Under the pieces are notes generated by a model. It had not been told where the DNA came from. It worked only from the letters and a program-made list of their open reading frames with translations, and did no database searches. A stretch of 64,000 nucleotides of DNA from Methanogenium marinum (lineage in GTDB: Archaea; Halobacteriota; Methanomicrobia; Methanomicrobiales; Methanomicrobiaceae), in contig NZ_JAKELO010000002.1 in the NCBI RefSeq assembly GCF_028912405.1, forward strand, positions 186,001-250,000, in the 5' to 3' direction. Below are positions 36,540 through 45,955 of the stretch, in pieces. The position numbers were made by a program, and so were the translations under genes. Position 1 is the stretch's first letter. The number at the start of each line of letters is the position of its first letter.

Positions 36540-37267
36540 CCCCATATATTGTAGGATTTATTTTTGCAAGAGGTGGATCAAAGGGTGTTCCAAGAAAAAA
36601 TATTAGATTGTTGTCAGGCAAACCCTTAATTGCTTATGCTATTCAGGCAGCCCAATCAAGCAATTTGATTGAGAGAGTAATAGTTTCTACTGATGACAAA
36701 GAAATTTTACAAATCTCAAATCAATACGGTGCTGAAACCCCATTTATAAGGCCACTTGAATTGGCAAAAGATAACTCTCCTGAGTTATTAGCGTGGAAAC
36801 ACGCCATTAATATGATCAATATTGAAACAGATAAAAAAATCGATGTTTTTGTAAGTATTCCATCAACTGCTCCATTAAGACACGTAGAAGACATTGATAA
36901 TTGCATAAATCTTTTACTGAATAGCGATGCAGATATTGTTATATCAGTTAAGAAAGCTGACCGGAATCCATATTTCAACATGGTTACACTCGATGAAAAT
37001 GGTTATGCTAAAATTGTGATGAATTCAAATCATGGATCAATAAATCGAAGACAAGATGCCCCGATAATTTACGATGTAGCAACAGTTGCATATGCTGCAA
37101 GACCGGAGTATATCCTTCAGGCAAACTCAATTTTCGAGGGAAAAGTGAAATTAATCGAAATTCCTCCAGAAAGAGCATTAGATATTGATACCGAATTAGA
37201 TTTTAGAATTGCGGAGTATATGATTAAAGATGAACAATCGTACAAGAGTTCTGTTGGAGATAAATAA
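36536..37267 (+). CDS. CMP-nonulosonate cytidylyltransferase (NeuA/LegF-like)
   Basis: Activates a sialic-acid-like sugar with CTP. Nucleotide-binding signature IFARGGSKGVPRKNIRLLSG (residues 8-27), IVSTDDKEI, FVSIPSTAPLRHVEDID, and a late PPERALDIDTELDF. These match CMP-Neu5Ac and CMP-Leg synthetases. Being next to the NeuB/NeuC/aminotransferase/dehydratase set, CMP-legionaminate is the preferred product, though the sequence alone does not separate LegF from NeuA. It touches the next gene (ATGA-like overlap). Confidence 0.88.
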   Translation: MTPYIVGFIFARGGSKGVPRKNIRLLSGKPLIAYAIQAAQSSNLIERVIVSTDDKEILQISNQYGAETPFIRPLELAKDNSPELLAWKHAINMINIETDKKIDVFVSIPSTAPLRHVEDIDNCINLLLNSDADIVISVKKADRNPYFNMVTLDENGYAKIVMNSNHGSINRRQDAPIIYDVATVAYAARPEYILQANSIFEGKVKLIEIPPERALDIDTELDFRIAEYMIKDEQSYKSSVGDK

Positions 37268-38070
37268 TGAAATCAACTCATGAATTGATGTGTTTAAAAG
37301 ATCGTGTCGCACTTGTTACAGGAGGGGCAGGACATATTGGCTCAGTTATTTGTGAAACCCTTGCAGAAAATGGTTCAAATGTTGTAATAATTGATGCAAA
37401 TAAAAGTGGATGCATTCAGACATCTGAAATGCTTGAGTCTAAATATGATGTTGAGACCATTGCATTAACAACTGACCTCAGCAATGAAATTGAAGTGAAA
37501 AAAATACCTGAAACTGTTTTAGACAAGTTTGGCCAGATTGATATTTTAGTAAATTGTGCTGCCTTGGTAGGAACGTCTGAAATGAAAGGATGGACTACAC
37601 CATTTTCGGATCAAAATACTGATACATGGCGATCTGCATTGGAGATCAACCTCACAGTTCCATTCATATTAAGTCAGGCATGTTCTCAGGCGCTAACTAC
37701 TTCAGGGAATGGATCTATCATCAACATTGGATCAATATATGGTGTACTTGGACCTGATATGACACTTTACGCCAATACAAACATGGGAAACCCCGCTGCA
37801 TATGCTGCGAGTAAAGGAGGATTATTACAACTAACAAGATGGTTGGCAACAGTCATGGCACCATCAGTACGGGTGAATTCGATAACATTGGGGGGAGTTT
37901 ACCGGAATCAGCCCCAAGACTTTGTATCTCAATATATTGCAAGAACCCCATTAAAGAGAATGGCTTCAGAACAGGATATCAAAGGTGCAATGATATTTTT
38001 TGCGAGCGACCTTTCAGCATATGTAACAGGACATAATTTACATGTTGACGGTGGATGGTCAGTTTGGTAA
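37267..38070 (+). CDS. Short-chain dehydrogenase/reductase (PtmA-like)
   Basis: 267-aa SDR: NAD(P) motif VTGGAGHIGSVICE (about 18-31), a D-like DANKSG acidic end of strand 2, NCAALVG, and the active site with Ser in INIGSIYGV and Y-x3-K in YAASKGG. The C-terminus HNLHVDGGWSVW is typical. Similar SDRs (PtmA) stand next to CMP-legionaminate synthetase in Campylobacter flagellin-glycosylation loci. Role here is inferred from that context. Confidence 0.85.
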   Translation: MKSTHELMCLKDRVALVTGGAGHIGSVICETLAENGSNVVIIDANKSGCIQTSEMLESKYDVETIALTTDLSNEIEVKKIPETVLDKFGQIDILVNCAALVGTSEMKGWTTPFSDQNTDTWRSALEINLTVPFILSQACSQALTTSGNGSIINIGSIYGVLGPDMTLYANTNMGNPAAYAASKGGLLQLTRWLATVMAPSVRVNSITLGGVYRNQPQDFVSQYIARTPLKRMASEQDIKGAMIFFASDLSAYVTGHNLHVDGGWSVW

Positions 38071-38085
38071 TAAATGAGGTTTGCC

Positions 38086-39135
38086 ATGTTTCATTCTCTA
38101 TTCTACAAAATTTTTTTTGATAATCCTCAAAAATGTATAATCATTGCTGAGGCAGGTGTCAACCATAACGGAGATATCGCCTTAGCAAAAAAACTCATCG
38201 ATGCCGCATTTGAAGCAGGCGCTGATGCAGTTAAATTCCAAACATTTAAAGCCGAAAACATTGTCACCCCCACTGCTGAGAAGGCAGAATACCAGAAAAA
38301 TACGACAGATACTGGCGAATCTCAGTATGAGATGATAAAAAAACTCGAGCTTTCTAAAGCTGATTTCTGGGATCTCTCGGAATATGCAAAGAATACAGGA
38401 ATACTCTTTTTATCCACTCCATTTGACGAAGATAGTGTGGATCTCCTAGATGAGATAGGTGTGCCTGCATTCAAGATACCTTCTGGAGAGATTACAAACT
38501 TCCCACTCCTAAAAAAAATAGCAAAAAAGTCCAAACCCATTATTTTGTCAACAGGAATGGCCACACTTGGTGAAGTTGAGGAATCGGTAAACTATCTTAA
38601 GAAATATGGTGCAGAAGAAATCATTCTTCTTCACTGCACCACCAGTTATCCTGCCCCAGTGAAATCTGTGAATCTGCGTGCAATGGAAACATTGCGCTGT
38701 GCATTTCAGTTCCCGGTCGGGTACTCCGATCACACTGAGGGGATCACAGTTCCTATTGCAGCTGTTGCCATGGGTGCATGTATCATTGAGAAACATTTTA
38801 CTCTTGACAGGACTCTCCCCGGTCCAGATCATAAAGCCTCTCTTGAGCCTCGGGAACTTACCATGATGGTGAAGGCGATACGGGATGTGGAATGTGCCCT
38901 TGGTAACGGGATAAAGGGTCCAAATGATGAGGAAAAATCAATAAAAACGGTTGCCCGGAGAAGTATCGTCGCAAAACGGGATCTAAAAGAAGGAGATATT
39001 CTGACCGAGGAGGATCTGGCAGTAAAAAGACCTGGAACCGGAATTGAACCAAGGTATGTTGATTCAATCGTGCAAAAGAAGACAAGAATTTTGATTCGGA
39101 AAGATCAAGTGATTACATGGGATATGATTGAATGA
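38086..39135 (+). CDS. N-acetylneuraminate/legionaminate synthase (NeuB/LegI-like)
   Basis: Condenses phosphoenolpyruvate with a C6 sugar to a nine-carbon nonulosonic acid. TIM-barrel domain with IIAEAGVNHNGDIALAKKLI, AVKFQTFKAEN, FLSTPFDEDSVD, IILSTGMATL, HCTTSYPAP and FPVGYSDHTEG. The PGPDHKASLEP metal/PEP site follows, and a C-terminal antifreeze-like SAF domain from about RSIVAKRDLKEGD. The open frame begins at 38074, but ATG 38086 has GAGGT 6 nt before it and gives a normal N-terminus. The stop overlaps the next start. Confidence 0.92.
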   Translation: MFHSLFYKIFFDNPQKCIIIAEAGVNHNGDIALAKKLIDAAFEAGADAVKFQTFKAENIVTPTAEKAEYQKNTTDTGESQYEMIKKLELSKADFWDLSEYAKNTGILFLSTPFDEDSVDLLDEIGVPAFKIPSGEITNFPLLKKIAKKSKPIILSTGMATLGEVEESVNYLKKYGAEEIILLHCTTSYPAPVKSVNLRAMETLRCAFQFPVGYSDHTEGITVPIAAVAMGACIIEKHFTLDRTLPGPDHKASLEPRELTMMVKAIRDVECALGNGIKGPNDEEKSIKTVARRSIVAKRDLKEGDILTEEDLAVKRPGTGIEPRYVDSIVQKKTRILIRKDQVITWDMIE

Positions 39136-40271
39136 AACGTAAAATACTATATATTAGCGGTACTCGGGCGGATTATGGTCTGATGCGGTCGGTTTTACAT
39201 CAAATTCATAATCATGAGTCTCTTTCCCTTGATATTGCTGTCACCGGCATGCATCTGATGGATGAATTCGGGACGACAGTTGATGAAATAAAAAAAGATG
39301 GATTCAATTATCATATTGTCGATGTTTGTTATGATGACGATACGAAAGAATCTATGGTCAAATTTATTGGTAAATTTATTCAACATCTCACACCACTTGT
39401 TCGAACAATTAACCCGGATATTATTCTTGTTCTCGGGGATAGAGGAGAGATGCTTGGTGGAGCTATTGTCGGAGCATACCTGAGCATTCCCGTTGCCCAT
39501 ATACATGGGGGAGAGGTCACGTCCACTGTTGATGACCTTGCACGACATGCAATAACGAAATTATCTCAGATTCATTTCCCTGCCACTGAAGAAAGTGCAC
39601 AGCGAATTCACCATATGGGAGAGGACCCGTCACAAATATTTGTTGTCGGTGCCCCGGGTCTGGATCAAATTCTCCATGAACCACTACTGCTGCCTGAAGA
39701 ACTTGAGAAAAAATACCATCTGAATTTTTCAGATAAGGTATTACTTGTCGTTCAGCATTCTGTAACGCTTGAAACCGATCAAGCCCCAGAACAAATGAGA
39801 GAGACATTGGAGGCGGTATCATTATTTCAATACCAGACGGTCATCATATATCCAAATGCTGATGCAGGAGGGAGAGGGATGATCGATGTGATCAAAGAAT
39901 ATGAGGATCTTCCCTTTATCCGGACATACAAAAGCATCCCACACAAGGATTATCTCAGTTTAATGCAAAATACATCTGTTTTAATTGGAAATTCAAGCAG
40001 TGGCATCATCGAAGCCCCTTCGTTTGGACTTCCTGTAATTAATATTGGGTCTCGACAAGAGGGAAGAGAGAGAGGGGATAATATTGTAGAGGCTGAATAC
40101 AACCGGAATTCAATAGTATCGGCAATAAAATATGTATTAAATGATCAATCATTTATATACAAGGTCGATTTGAAAATAAATCCCTATGGTGATGGTTGCT
40201 CTGGTAAAAAAATTACGAACATCCTGAATTCAGTAACGATAAACAATCAATTATTGCAGAAACGGAAATAA
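39132..40271 (+). CDS. Hydrolysing UDP-sugar 2-epimerase (NeuC/LegG-like)
   Basis: 379-aa GT-B-fold enzyme that inverts C2 and releases UDP, giving ManNAc or 2,4-diacetamido-2,4,6-trideoxymannose. Family motifs: ISGTRADYGLMRSVLH at the N-terminus, LVLGDRGEM, HIHGGEVTSTVDDLARHAI, VVGAPGLD, and VLIGNSSSGIIEAPSFGLPV followed by NIGSRQEGR. In the presence of LegB/LegC/LegH-like genes the 2,4-diamino substrate is more likely than plain UDP-GlcNAc. Confidence 0.92.
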   Translation: MKRKILYISGTRADYGLMRSVLHQIHNHESLSLDIAVTGMHLMDEFGTTVDEIKKDGFNYHIVDVCYDDDTKESMVKFIGKFIQHLTPLVRTINPDIILVLGDRGEMLGGAIVGAYLSIPVAHIHGGEVTSTVDDLARHAITKLSQIHFPATEESAQRIHHMGEDPSQIFVVGAPGLDQILHEPLLLPEELEKKYHLNFSDKVLLVVQHSVTLETDQAPEQMRETLEAVSLFQYQTVIIYPNADAGGRGMIDVIKEYEDLPFIRTYKSIPHKDYLSLMQNTSVLIGNSSSGIIEAPSFGLPVINIGSRQEGRERGDNIVEAEYNRNSIVSAIKYVLNDQSFIYKVDLKINPYGDGCSGKKITNILNSVTINNQLLQKRK

Positions 40272-40274
40272 AGA

Positions 40275-40691
40275 ATGAGATTTAAAAATTGGGAATATCC
40301 AATAATTGAAGATGGAAAACCTACTAAGTACAATTGGATAGTTCAACACACAGAAAACTTGAAACTCGGCCAGATGACTGACATTGGAGCATTTACATAT
40401 GTTAATGCACAATATGGTATAGAAATTGAAGATTATGTCCAGATAGGTTCACATTGCTCAATATATTCTGTTTCCACTATTGACAATAAAGAAGGTCGGG
40501 TTGTTTTGAAGAAAAATTGCAAAATTGGGACACACTCTGTAGTGATGCCTGGTGTCACCATTGGAGAAAATTCAATCATTGGGGCTTTTAGTTTTGTAAA
40601 TCAAGATATTCCTGATAATGTAATTGCATATGGCGTACCTGCCCGAATAATTAAAATGATTGACCCGGATAACAAAAATCTTGACTATTAA
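40275..40691 (+). CDS. Left-handed beta-helix acyltransferase (LegH-like position)
   Basis: 138-aa hexapeptide-repeat protein: TDIGAFTYVNAQYGIEIEDY, VQIGSHCSIYSV, CKIGTHSVVMPGVTIGENSI and IAYGVPARIIK near the end. In the pathway order it would N-acetylate the 4-amino group of the UDP-sugar made by the dehydratase and aminotransferase. It lacks the usual N-terminal pyridoxal/CoA-fold domain of PglD-type enzymes, so its substrate is only inferred from place. Confidence 0.82.
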   Translation: MRFKNWEYPIIEDGKPTKYNWIVQHTENLKLGQMTDIGAFTYVNAQYGIEIEDYVQIGSHCSIYSVSTIDNKEGRVVLKKNCKIGTHSVVMPGVTIGENSIIGAFSFVNQDIPDNVIAYGVPARIIKMIDPDNKNLDY

Positions 40692-40706
40692 TTTGGTGAT
40701 TGATAT

Positions 40707-41834
40707 ATGACATGGAAAATACCTCTCTTTAAAATGTACTGGGACGAAGACGACGTCAGTGCGGTTAGTGAAACAATTCGCTCAGGAATGAACTGGGCAG
40801 TTGGAGCAAATGTTTCTAAATTCGAAGAAGATCTCGCGAATTATATCGGAACAAAATACTGTCTCACGTTCAATTCCGGAACCTCGGCACTCCACGCTGC
40901 CCTCATTGCTCATGGCATATCCACAGGTGATGAGGTAATTGTACCCTCCTTTACCTTCATCGCAACGGCAAACTCACCTCAATTCGTCGGAGCAAAACCT
41001 GTCTTTGCAGACATTGAAGAAACCACGTGTGGGTTAGACCCTGAAGATGTGGTCGAACGTATCACACCCAGAACAAAAGCTATTATGCCGGTTCATTATG
41101 GGGGATGCCCCTGTAGGATTCAGGAGCTGCGCGAAATCGCTGATGACCACAATCTGATTCTCATCGAAGACGCTGCAGAAGCCTTTGGAGCTTCTGTCGG
41201 TGGCAAGAAAGTTGGATCTTTCGGTGACTCAGCGATGATGAGTTTTTGCCAGAATAAAGTCATCACAACCGGAGAAGGAGGTGCGATCGTAACCGATTCA
41301 CGTGATTTATACGAAAAAATGAAACTCATTCATTCGCATGGTCGCTTGGAAACAACTGATTATTTCGCAACCACCGCGGTAATGGACTACATCTCCCTTG
41401 GATATAACTTCAGGATGTCAAATATTACCGCTGCATTAGGTATATCTCAATTAAGAAAGGTCGAGGATATTATCGGGATGAGGCGTGCTGATGCCGCTTA
41501 CTACATTCAGCGCTTAAAGGCTGAAGTGCCTGAATGTGTCATTCCAGAGCTTCCTGATAATTATTACCATGTATATCAATTATTCTCAATCCGGGTACAA
41601 AACAGAGACTCCCTGATAAAACATCTTGAGAAAAAAGGCATCATGTCAAAAATATACTTTTCACCGGTTCATCAGACAGACTTTTATCAGAAAAAACTGA
41701 AAAATTCATGTACATTGCCTGTGACACAAGAGATATCTGATGATATCATAAGTTTGCCTTTCTATCCAGGAATTTCACGGGACGATATTGATTTTGTAAT
41801 TGACAATATTAAAGAATTTTATGAGGCAATGTAA
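40707..41834 (+). CDS. DegT/DnrJ/EryC1 sugar aminotransferase (LegC-like)
   Basis: PLP-dependent transfer of an amino group to a 4-keto sugar. 375 aa with [46 protein letters not shown] (PLP-binding Asp) and the Schiff-base lysine in FCQNKVITTGEGGAI. The C-terminal half has SLGYNFRMSNITAALG. It precedes the 4,6-dehydratase gene directly (overlap 1 nt), so a 4-amino-4,6-dideoxy-GlcNAc product is likely. Confidence 0.9.
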   Translation: MTWKIPLFKMYWDEDDVSAVSETIRSGMNWAVGANVSKFEEDLANYIGTKYCLTFNSGTSALHAALIAHGISTGDEVIVPSFTFIATANSPQFVGAKPVFADIEETTCGLDPEDVVERITPRTKAIMPVHYGGCPCRIQELREIADDHNLILIEDAAEAFGASVGGKKVGSFGDSAMMSFCQNKVITTGEGGAIVTDSRDLYEKMKLIHSHGRLETTDYFATTAVMDYISLGYNFRMSNITAALGISQLRKVEDIIGMRRADAAYYIQRLKAEVPECVIPELPDNYYHVYQLFSIRVQNRDSLIKHLEKKGIMSKIYFSPVHQTDFYQKKLKNSCTLPVTQEISDDIISLPFYPGISRDDIDFVIDNIKEFYEAM

Positions 41835-42865
41835 TGGTTTCAGATTACTATAGAGATAAAATAATTCTGGTCACCGGAGGGGCTGGAAGTATAGGGAGTG
41901 AGATTGTGAGGAAACTTTCTTTATTAGGTCCTTCTGTAATACGTGCTCTTGATAATGATGAAACTGCCTTGTTCAATCTTACATCACAAATGGATTCTCA
42001 GCAGCAGATCGTCCGGCCACTCTATGGCGATATCGGTGATGAAAACAGACTTGAAATGGCAATGGAAGGTGTGGATATTGTATTCCATGCAGCAGCAATG
42101 AAGCATGTGCCAATTTGCGAGTACAATCCATTTGAAGCTGTTAAAACAAATGTTATCGGTACTCAAAATGTAATTAGGGCTGCATTAAACCAGAATGTCG
42201 ATAAGTTTATTCTGATTAGCACAGACAAGGCGGTCAATCCTTTAAACGTAATGGGGACTACCAAACAACTTGCAGAAAAGCTTACCATATCATCCAATCA
42301 CTACCGTGGATCGAAACGCACAAAATTATCCTGTGTCAGGTTTGGAAATGTAATGAATTCACGTGGTTCTGTTGTTCCCATCTTTCATGAACAGATAAAA
42401 AGAGGTGGACCTCTAACTATTACAAATCCGAACATGACCCGTTTTATGATGACAATTCCGGAAGCGGTGGATTTTATTCTTGATTCAGCTAAAATATGTA
42501 TGGGTAGAGAAATTTTTGTAAAAAAAATGAAGTCAGTTAAAATCTGTGATCTGGCTGAGTCAATGATTGAACATTTTGCTCCAAAATATGGTTACAACCC
42601 TGATGAAATAAAAATTAAGGTAGTTGGAGACAGGGGTAGAGAAAAAATGGATGAAGAATTATTTTCTACTGATGAATTAAAATATGTATACGAAAATAAT
42701 GAAATATATGTCGTTCTGCCCCAGTTCAGTTATTCTAAAAATTACGGAAATGGTGTTGTTGATAATGGTTCTTTTTCCAAGGTTGAAGATAAGGTTTATT
42801 CTTCGAACAACACAGGATTTTTGGATGAAAAAGGAATCTTTGAGTTGTTTAAAGTGGTTGAGTGA
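41834..42865 (+). CDS. UDP-GlcNAc 4,6-dehydratase (LegB / CapD-like SDR)
   Basis: Extended SDR of 343 aa. ILVTGGAGSIGSEIVRKL at the N-terminus is the NAD(P) site. AAAMKHVPICEYNPFEAVK (the M-K-H active-site variant of PseB/FlaA1-type dehydratases), ISTDKAVNPLNVMG, SCVRFGNVMNSRGSV and the FMMTIPEAVDFIL segment follow. It makes the 4-keto-6-deoxy precursor. The last third of the gene is much more AT-rich than the start. It ends the operon. Confidence 0.88.
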   Translation: MVSDYYRDKIILVTGGAGSIGSEIVRKLSLLGPSVIRALDNDETALFNLTSQMDSQQQIVRPLYGDIGDENRLEMAMEGVDIVFHAAAMKHVPICEYNPFEAVKTNVIGTQNVIRAALNQNVDKFILISTDKAVNPLNVMGTTKQLAEKLTISSNHYRGSKRTKLSCVRFGNVMNSRGSVVPIFHEQIKRGGPLTITNPNMTRFMMTIPEAVDFILDSAKICMGREIFVKKMKSVKICDLAESMIEHFAPKYGYNPDEIKIKVVGDRGREKMDEELFSTDELKYVYENNEIYVVLPQFSYSKNYGNGVVDNGSFSKVEDKVYSSNNTGFLDEKGIFELFKVVE

Positions 42866-42992
42866 ATTTAATTTATCTGTCTGATTCTGATAAAAATTTC
42901 AGTTATCCTCATCTTTTTTGAAATTAATTGAGACGAAAAACAAAGAAAATAACCTCAAATTGTAATAATATGCTCAATAATAAAAACAATTG

Positions 42993-43025
42993 GAGGGAAT
43001 AGGCAAGCATTCCCCCTTGCTCCGG
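42993..43025 (+). repeat. Single hairpin copy of the dispersed repeat
   Basis: GGAGGGAATAGGCAAGC/ATTCCCCCTTGCTCCGGC matches the second hairpin at 376-410 (GGGAGGGGCAAGCC..TTCCCCCTTGCTCCGG). It lies in the spacer 42866-43090, which has no gene. Confidence 0.65.
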
Positions 43026-43090
43026 CTGTAGTTTATACAACAAAATGGGGGGACGTTTTGGGATCAGAAATATGGAGAAGAGTCTTTATT

Positions 43091-43756
43091 TTATTTTTCT
43101 AATCCGTGATTATTCTTGTCGCCTCTCCCAATGCCCCGATAGACAAACCCACCAGCAATCCACTCATCAGGATCAGCAACATTCCTTCCGTCAACGATCA
43201 CCGGGTGACCACATCCACAAAGCACCTTCACCTCAGCTGGGACAAAATTCCTGTACTCCTTATGGCCAGCGAAGATGTAAACAGCATCGGCACCCCTCAG
43301 GACCGCTTCGATATCACGTGTAATATCCGCACCTTCCGGCACATCCGGTGCCGTCTCCGGGTCAACCCACGGGTCGTGGACACGGACCTCGGCACCTGCC
43401 GCCTGATAGAATGGTTCGACCGGTGTTTCCCGGGCATCGTCGGAATCATTGAGGAAGGCGCAGCCAAGGGGGCAATCTTTGCGCCATTCATGATCGTTCC
43501 AACTTTTTGGAGGGCTGAATCCGTCAGGTGCAACATCTGAGCTGGCATGAAGTCATTGATTTGGCAAGATGCAACATACATAGATGCGATGTCATCGGAC
43601 CCGAGCTGCTGCACACCCCATTCCAAGTGATAGGTGTGTCCTTGGGTGAGACAGTGCCAACAACACCTGCACCGGGCCAGAGGATGACTCTCGTTATTCC
43701 TTCGCCCTTAGGGGAGTCAACACCGGTGCGGACATCATAGGAGTTAATCCCCATCG
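43091..43756 (-). pseudogene. Decayed 3' half of a wecC/wbpA-like UDP-HexNAc dehydrogenase gene
   Basis: The fragment starts at an internal MGINSYDVRTGVDS and ends GFVYRGIGRGDK. It is a close paralogue of the intact gene at 54888-56372 (same words RILWPGAGV, ADITRD-EAVLRGADAV, VDGRNVADPDEWI). It lacks the N-terminal half, has lost the active-site GGHCLTKD (now VGTVSPKD), and needs three frames to read, with stops in between. The last 80 codons remain open. It abuts manC on the upstream side. Confidence 0.88.
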
Positions 43757-43764
43757 CCTCCTAT

Positions 43765-45117
43765 TCACTCTCTCTCAAAATCATCCTCGAACCGCACAAT
43801 ATCATCCTCACCCACATATTCACCATTCTGCACCTCAATCACCTCAAGCGGAATGAGACCTGGATTCTCCAGCCGGTGCTTGGTACCTGCAGGAACAAAG
43901 GTGCTCTCACCGGTCCGGACAAAGAATTCATTACCGTTATTTGCGACCATAGCCGTTCCCTTGACAACGACCCAGTGCTCACTCCGGTGGTGATGCAGCT
44001 GCAGACTGATGCGGCGGCCCGGCATGACGGTGATGCGTTTTATTTGGAAGGTATCCCCACATTGGAGAACAGTATATGTCCCCCAGGGACGGTGGACGGT
44101 TGTGTGGAGATCACAGCGTTCATCTCCCCGTTCCTTTAGGAGAGCAGCAATTTCCCCTACTCTCTGCGACTCGGACCGGGGGCAGATAAGAAGAGCATCA
44201 GGGGAGTCAATAATAGCGAGGTCATTGATACCTATTGTTGCAACAAGCCTATCAGATATGATAAGATTGTCGTGGCTCTCGATGCCAAGATGTTCACCAC
44301 GAACAGCATTCCCATCCTCACTCCTAGGCTGAGCGGTGTAGAGTGCATCAAAATTTCCGACATCACTCCAGGGAACAGACAGAGGGACTACCGCAGCAAT
44401 ATCTGTCTTCTCCATGACGCCATAGTCAACAGAAATTTTCGGGGTCTCTCTAAATGCCTCATCTCTCGTAAGGGAAAATGCCTCTGCAACCTCAGGAGCA
44501 TGTTTCCTGCACTCATCCATGAAAAGGGATGCGGAAAACAGAAACATCCCGGCATTCCACAGGTAGCCATCCCGGAGATAGGACTCTGCTGTTTCCTTGT
44601 CTGGTTTTTCTACAAATGCATCTACCTGAAATCCCCCGTCAAGGGTTGCACCCGGACGGATATATCCGTAGCCGGTGTGGGGGGAGTCTGGTGTAATGCC
44701 GAAGGTGACCAGATACTTCTCTGCGAGTTTTTCTGCTGCAAGAAATGCGGCTTTGTATGACTCATCCGGTGTGATGAGCTGGTCTGAAGAGAGGATTGCC
44801 ACCCGTGCATCCGGGTCATCCTTCAGAATGGAAGTGATGCCATAGGTAATGGCAGGCAGGGTGTTTTTTCCCTGCGGTTCAGAGAGGATATGACAGGTGA
44901 CATGCATCTCCTCCAGTTGATCTGCCACGAGAAACCGGTGTGCCTCATTTGTTACAATTGTTATCTCATCTGGTTTTGAAAACAGAAGGGCCCGCCGCAC
45001 CGATTTCTGAAAAAGGGATTTTGAATCAATCAGTGGAATGAATTGTTTTGGGTAGCAGGTCCGGCTTAAGGGGAAGAGCCGGGTGCCAGAACCGCCTGCG
45101 AGGATGAGGGTTTTCAT
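43765..45117 (-). CDS. manC: Mannose-1-phosphate guanylyltransferase / mannose-6-phosphate isomerase
   Basis: Bifunctional 450-aa enzyme giving GDP-mannose, the substrate of the GDP-mannose 4,6-dehydratase at the end of the window. N-terminal nucleotidyltransferase: LILAGGSGTRLFPLSR (residues 4-19), YPKQF, DAFVEKPDKETAES, and SVPWSDVGNFDAL. C-terminal type II isomerase cupin: VHRPWGTYTVL, GRRISLQLHHHRSEHWVVV and FVPAGTKHRLENPG. Both halves look complete. The promoter is in the AT-rich region just before 45117 with an almost leaderless start. Confidence 0.94.
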   Translation of the reverse strand: MKTLILAGGSGTRLFPLSRTCYPKQFIPLIDSKSLFQKSVRRALLFSKPDEITIVTNEAHRFLVADQLEEMHVTCHILSEPQGKNTLPAITYGITSILKDDPDARVAILSSDQLITPDESYKAAFLAAEKLAEKYLVTFGITPDSPHTGYGYIRPGATLDGGFQVDAFVEKPDKETAESYLRDGYLWNAGMFLFSASLFMDECRKHAPEVAEAFSLTRDEAFRETPKISVDYGVMEKTDIAAVVPLSVPWSDVGNFDALYTAQPRSEDGNAVRGEHLGIESHDNLIISDRLVATIGINDLAIIDSPDALLICPRSESQRVGEIAALLKERGDERCDLHTTVHRPWGTYTVLQCGDTFQIKRITVMPGRRISLQLHHHRSEHWVVVKGTAMVANNGNEFFVRTGESTFVPAGTKHRLENPGLIPLEVIEVQNGEYVGEDDIVRFEDDFERE

Positions 45118-45870
45118 TGCGTATCTTAATTATATTGAATGAGATTACATTTCAAATGATTGATAGGTATTTATCAGTAAAATTAACCATCAACATATAT
45201 TTTATGATCTTCATTGAAAGGATATTCCCTGATAGGACAATTTTCATAACAGCAATGAAAGGCAATAAAAAATCAGATTACAGTGAAAAACGTGGGGGGA
45301 AGACACATATTCAGTCATCTAAAGTCAAAAAATCCCCAAAAATCCCCTAAATCCCTCAAAAAACCCCATAAATCCTCAATAATCCAATCCACACAGACGC
45401 CCGGAGGACACACATCTCACCCCAGGCTTACCAATACATCCTCTGCAAATCACCCACCAGTAACACCCCTATAAAACCCTCAAATATCCACCAATACAAC
45501 AAATAAAGCACAAATATGCCATAGATTACCCGGACCCAAAAGAACACCGAAAACAGGCCAAAATACGCCCAATTCACTCTTTTTTCTCCTACAAAGAGTG
45601 TCAAAATCCGATATGTATCCAGCCAAAATTCAGTCTAAATCAGGTCAGCCAGATATTCTAAAACAAGGGCTAAAACAAGGGCAAAAAACAATGTTCAAAA
45701 ACAGGACACCAAAAACAGGGAGCCCCACCCCCTGTCCCTGGTATTCGTTCGGTGGTTATGGAGATGAATTTCATGAACAAATTCAAAATCGAAATCGGAA
45801 TCGGATTCAGAATCGAAATCGAAGAACAGCATGTAAGAACTGTCCTCAACTCAGCTCTTTTCAGCACTCT

Positions 45871-45946
45871 TCAAATTTCTTCAAATTTCCTCAAATTTCC
45901 TCAACTAAGTTTTCCTCAAATTTCTTCAAATTTCTTCAAATTTCCT
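45871..45946. repeat. 10-bp tandem repeat TCAAATTTCY
   Basis: Two groups of three units, TCAAATTTC(C/T), separated by TCAACTAAGTTTTCC, lie directly 3' of the 167-aa gene stop. Just before is a degenerate GAAATCG/GAATCG array (45783-45822). The homologous place in module B keeps only one unit. The remaining spacer 45118-45780 has no gene. Confidence 0.8.
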
Positions 45947-45955
45947 CAACGTTCC

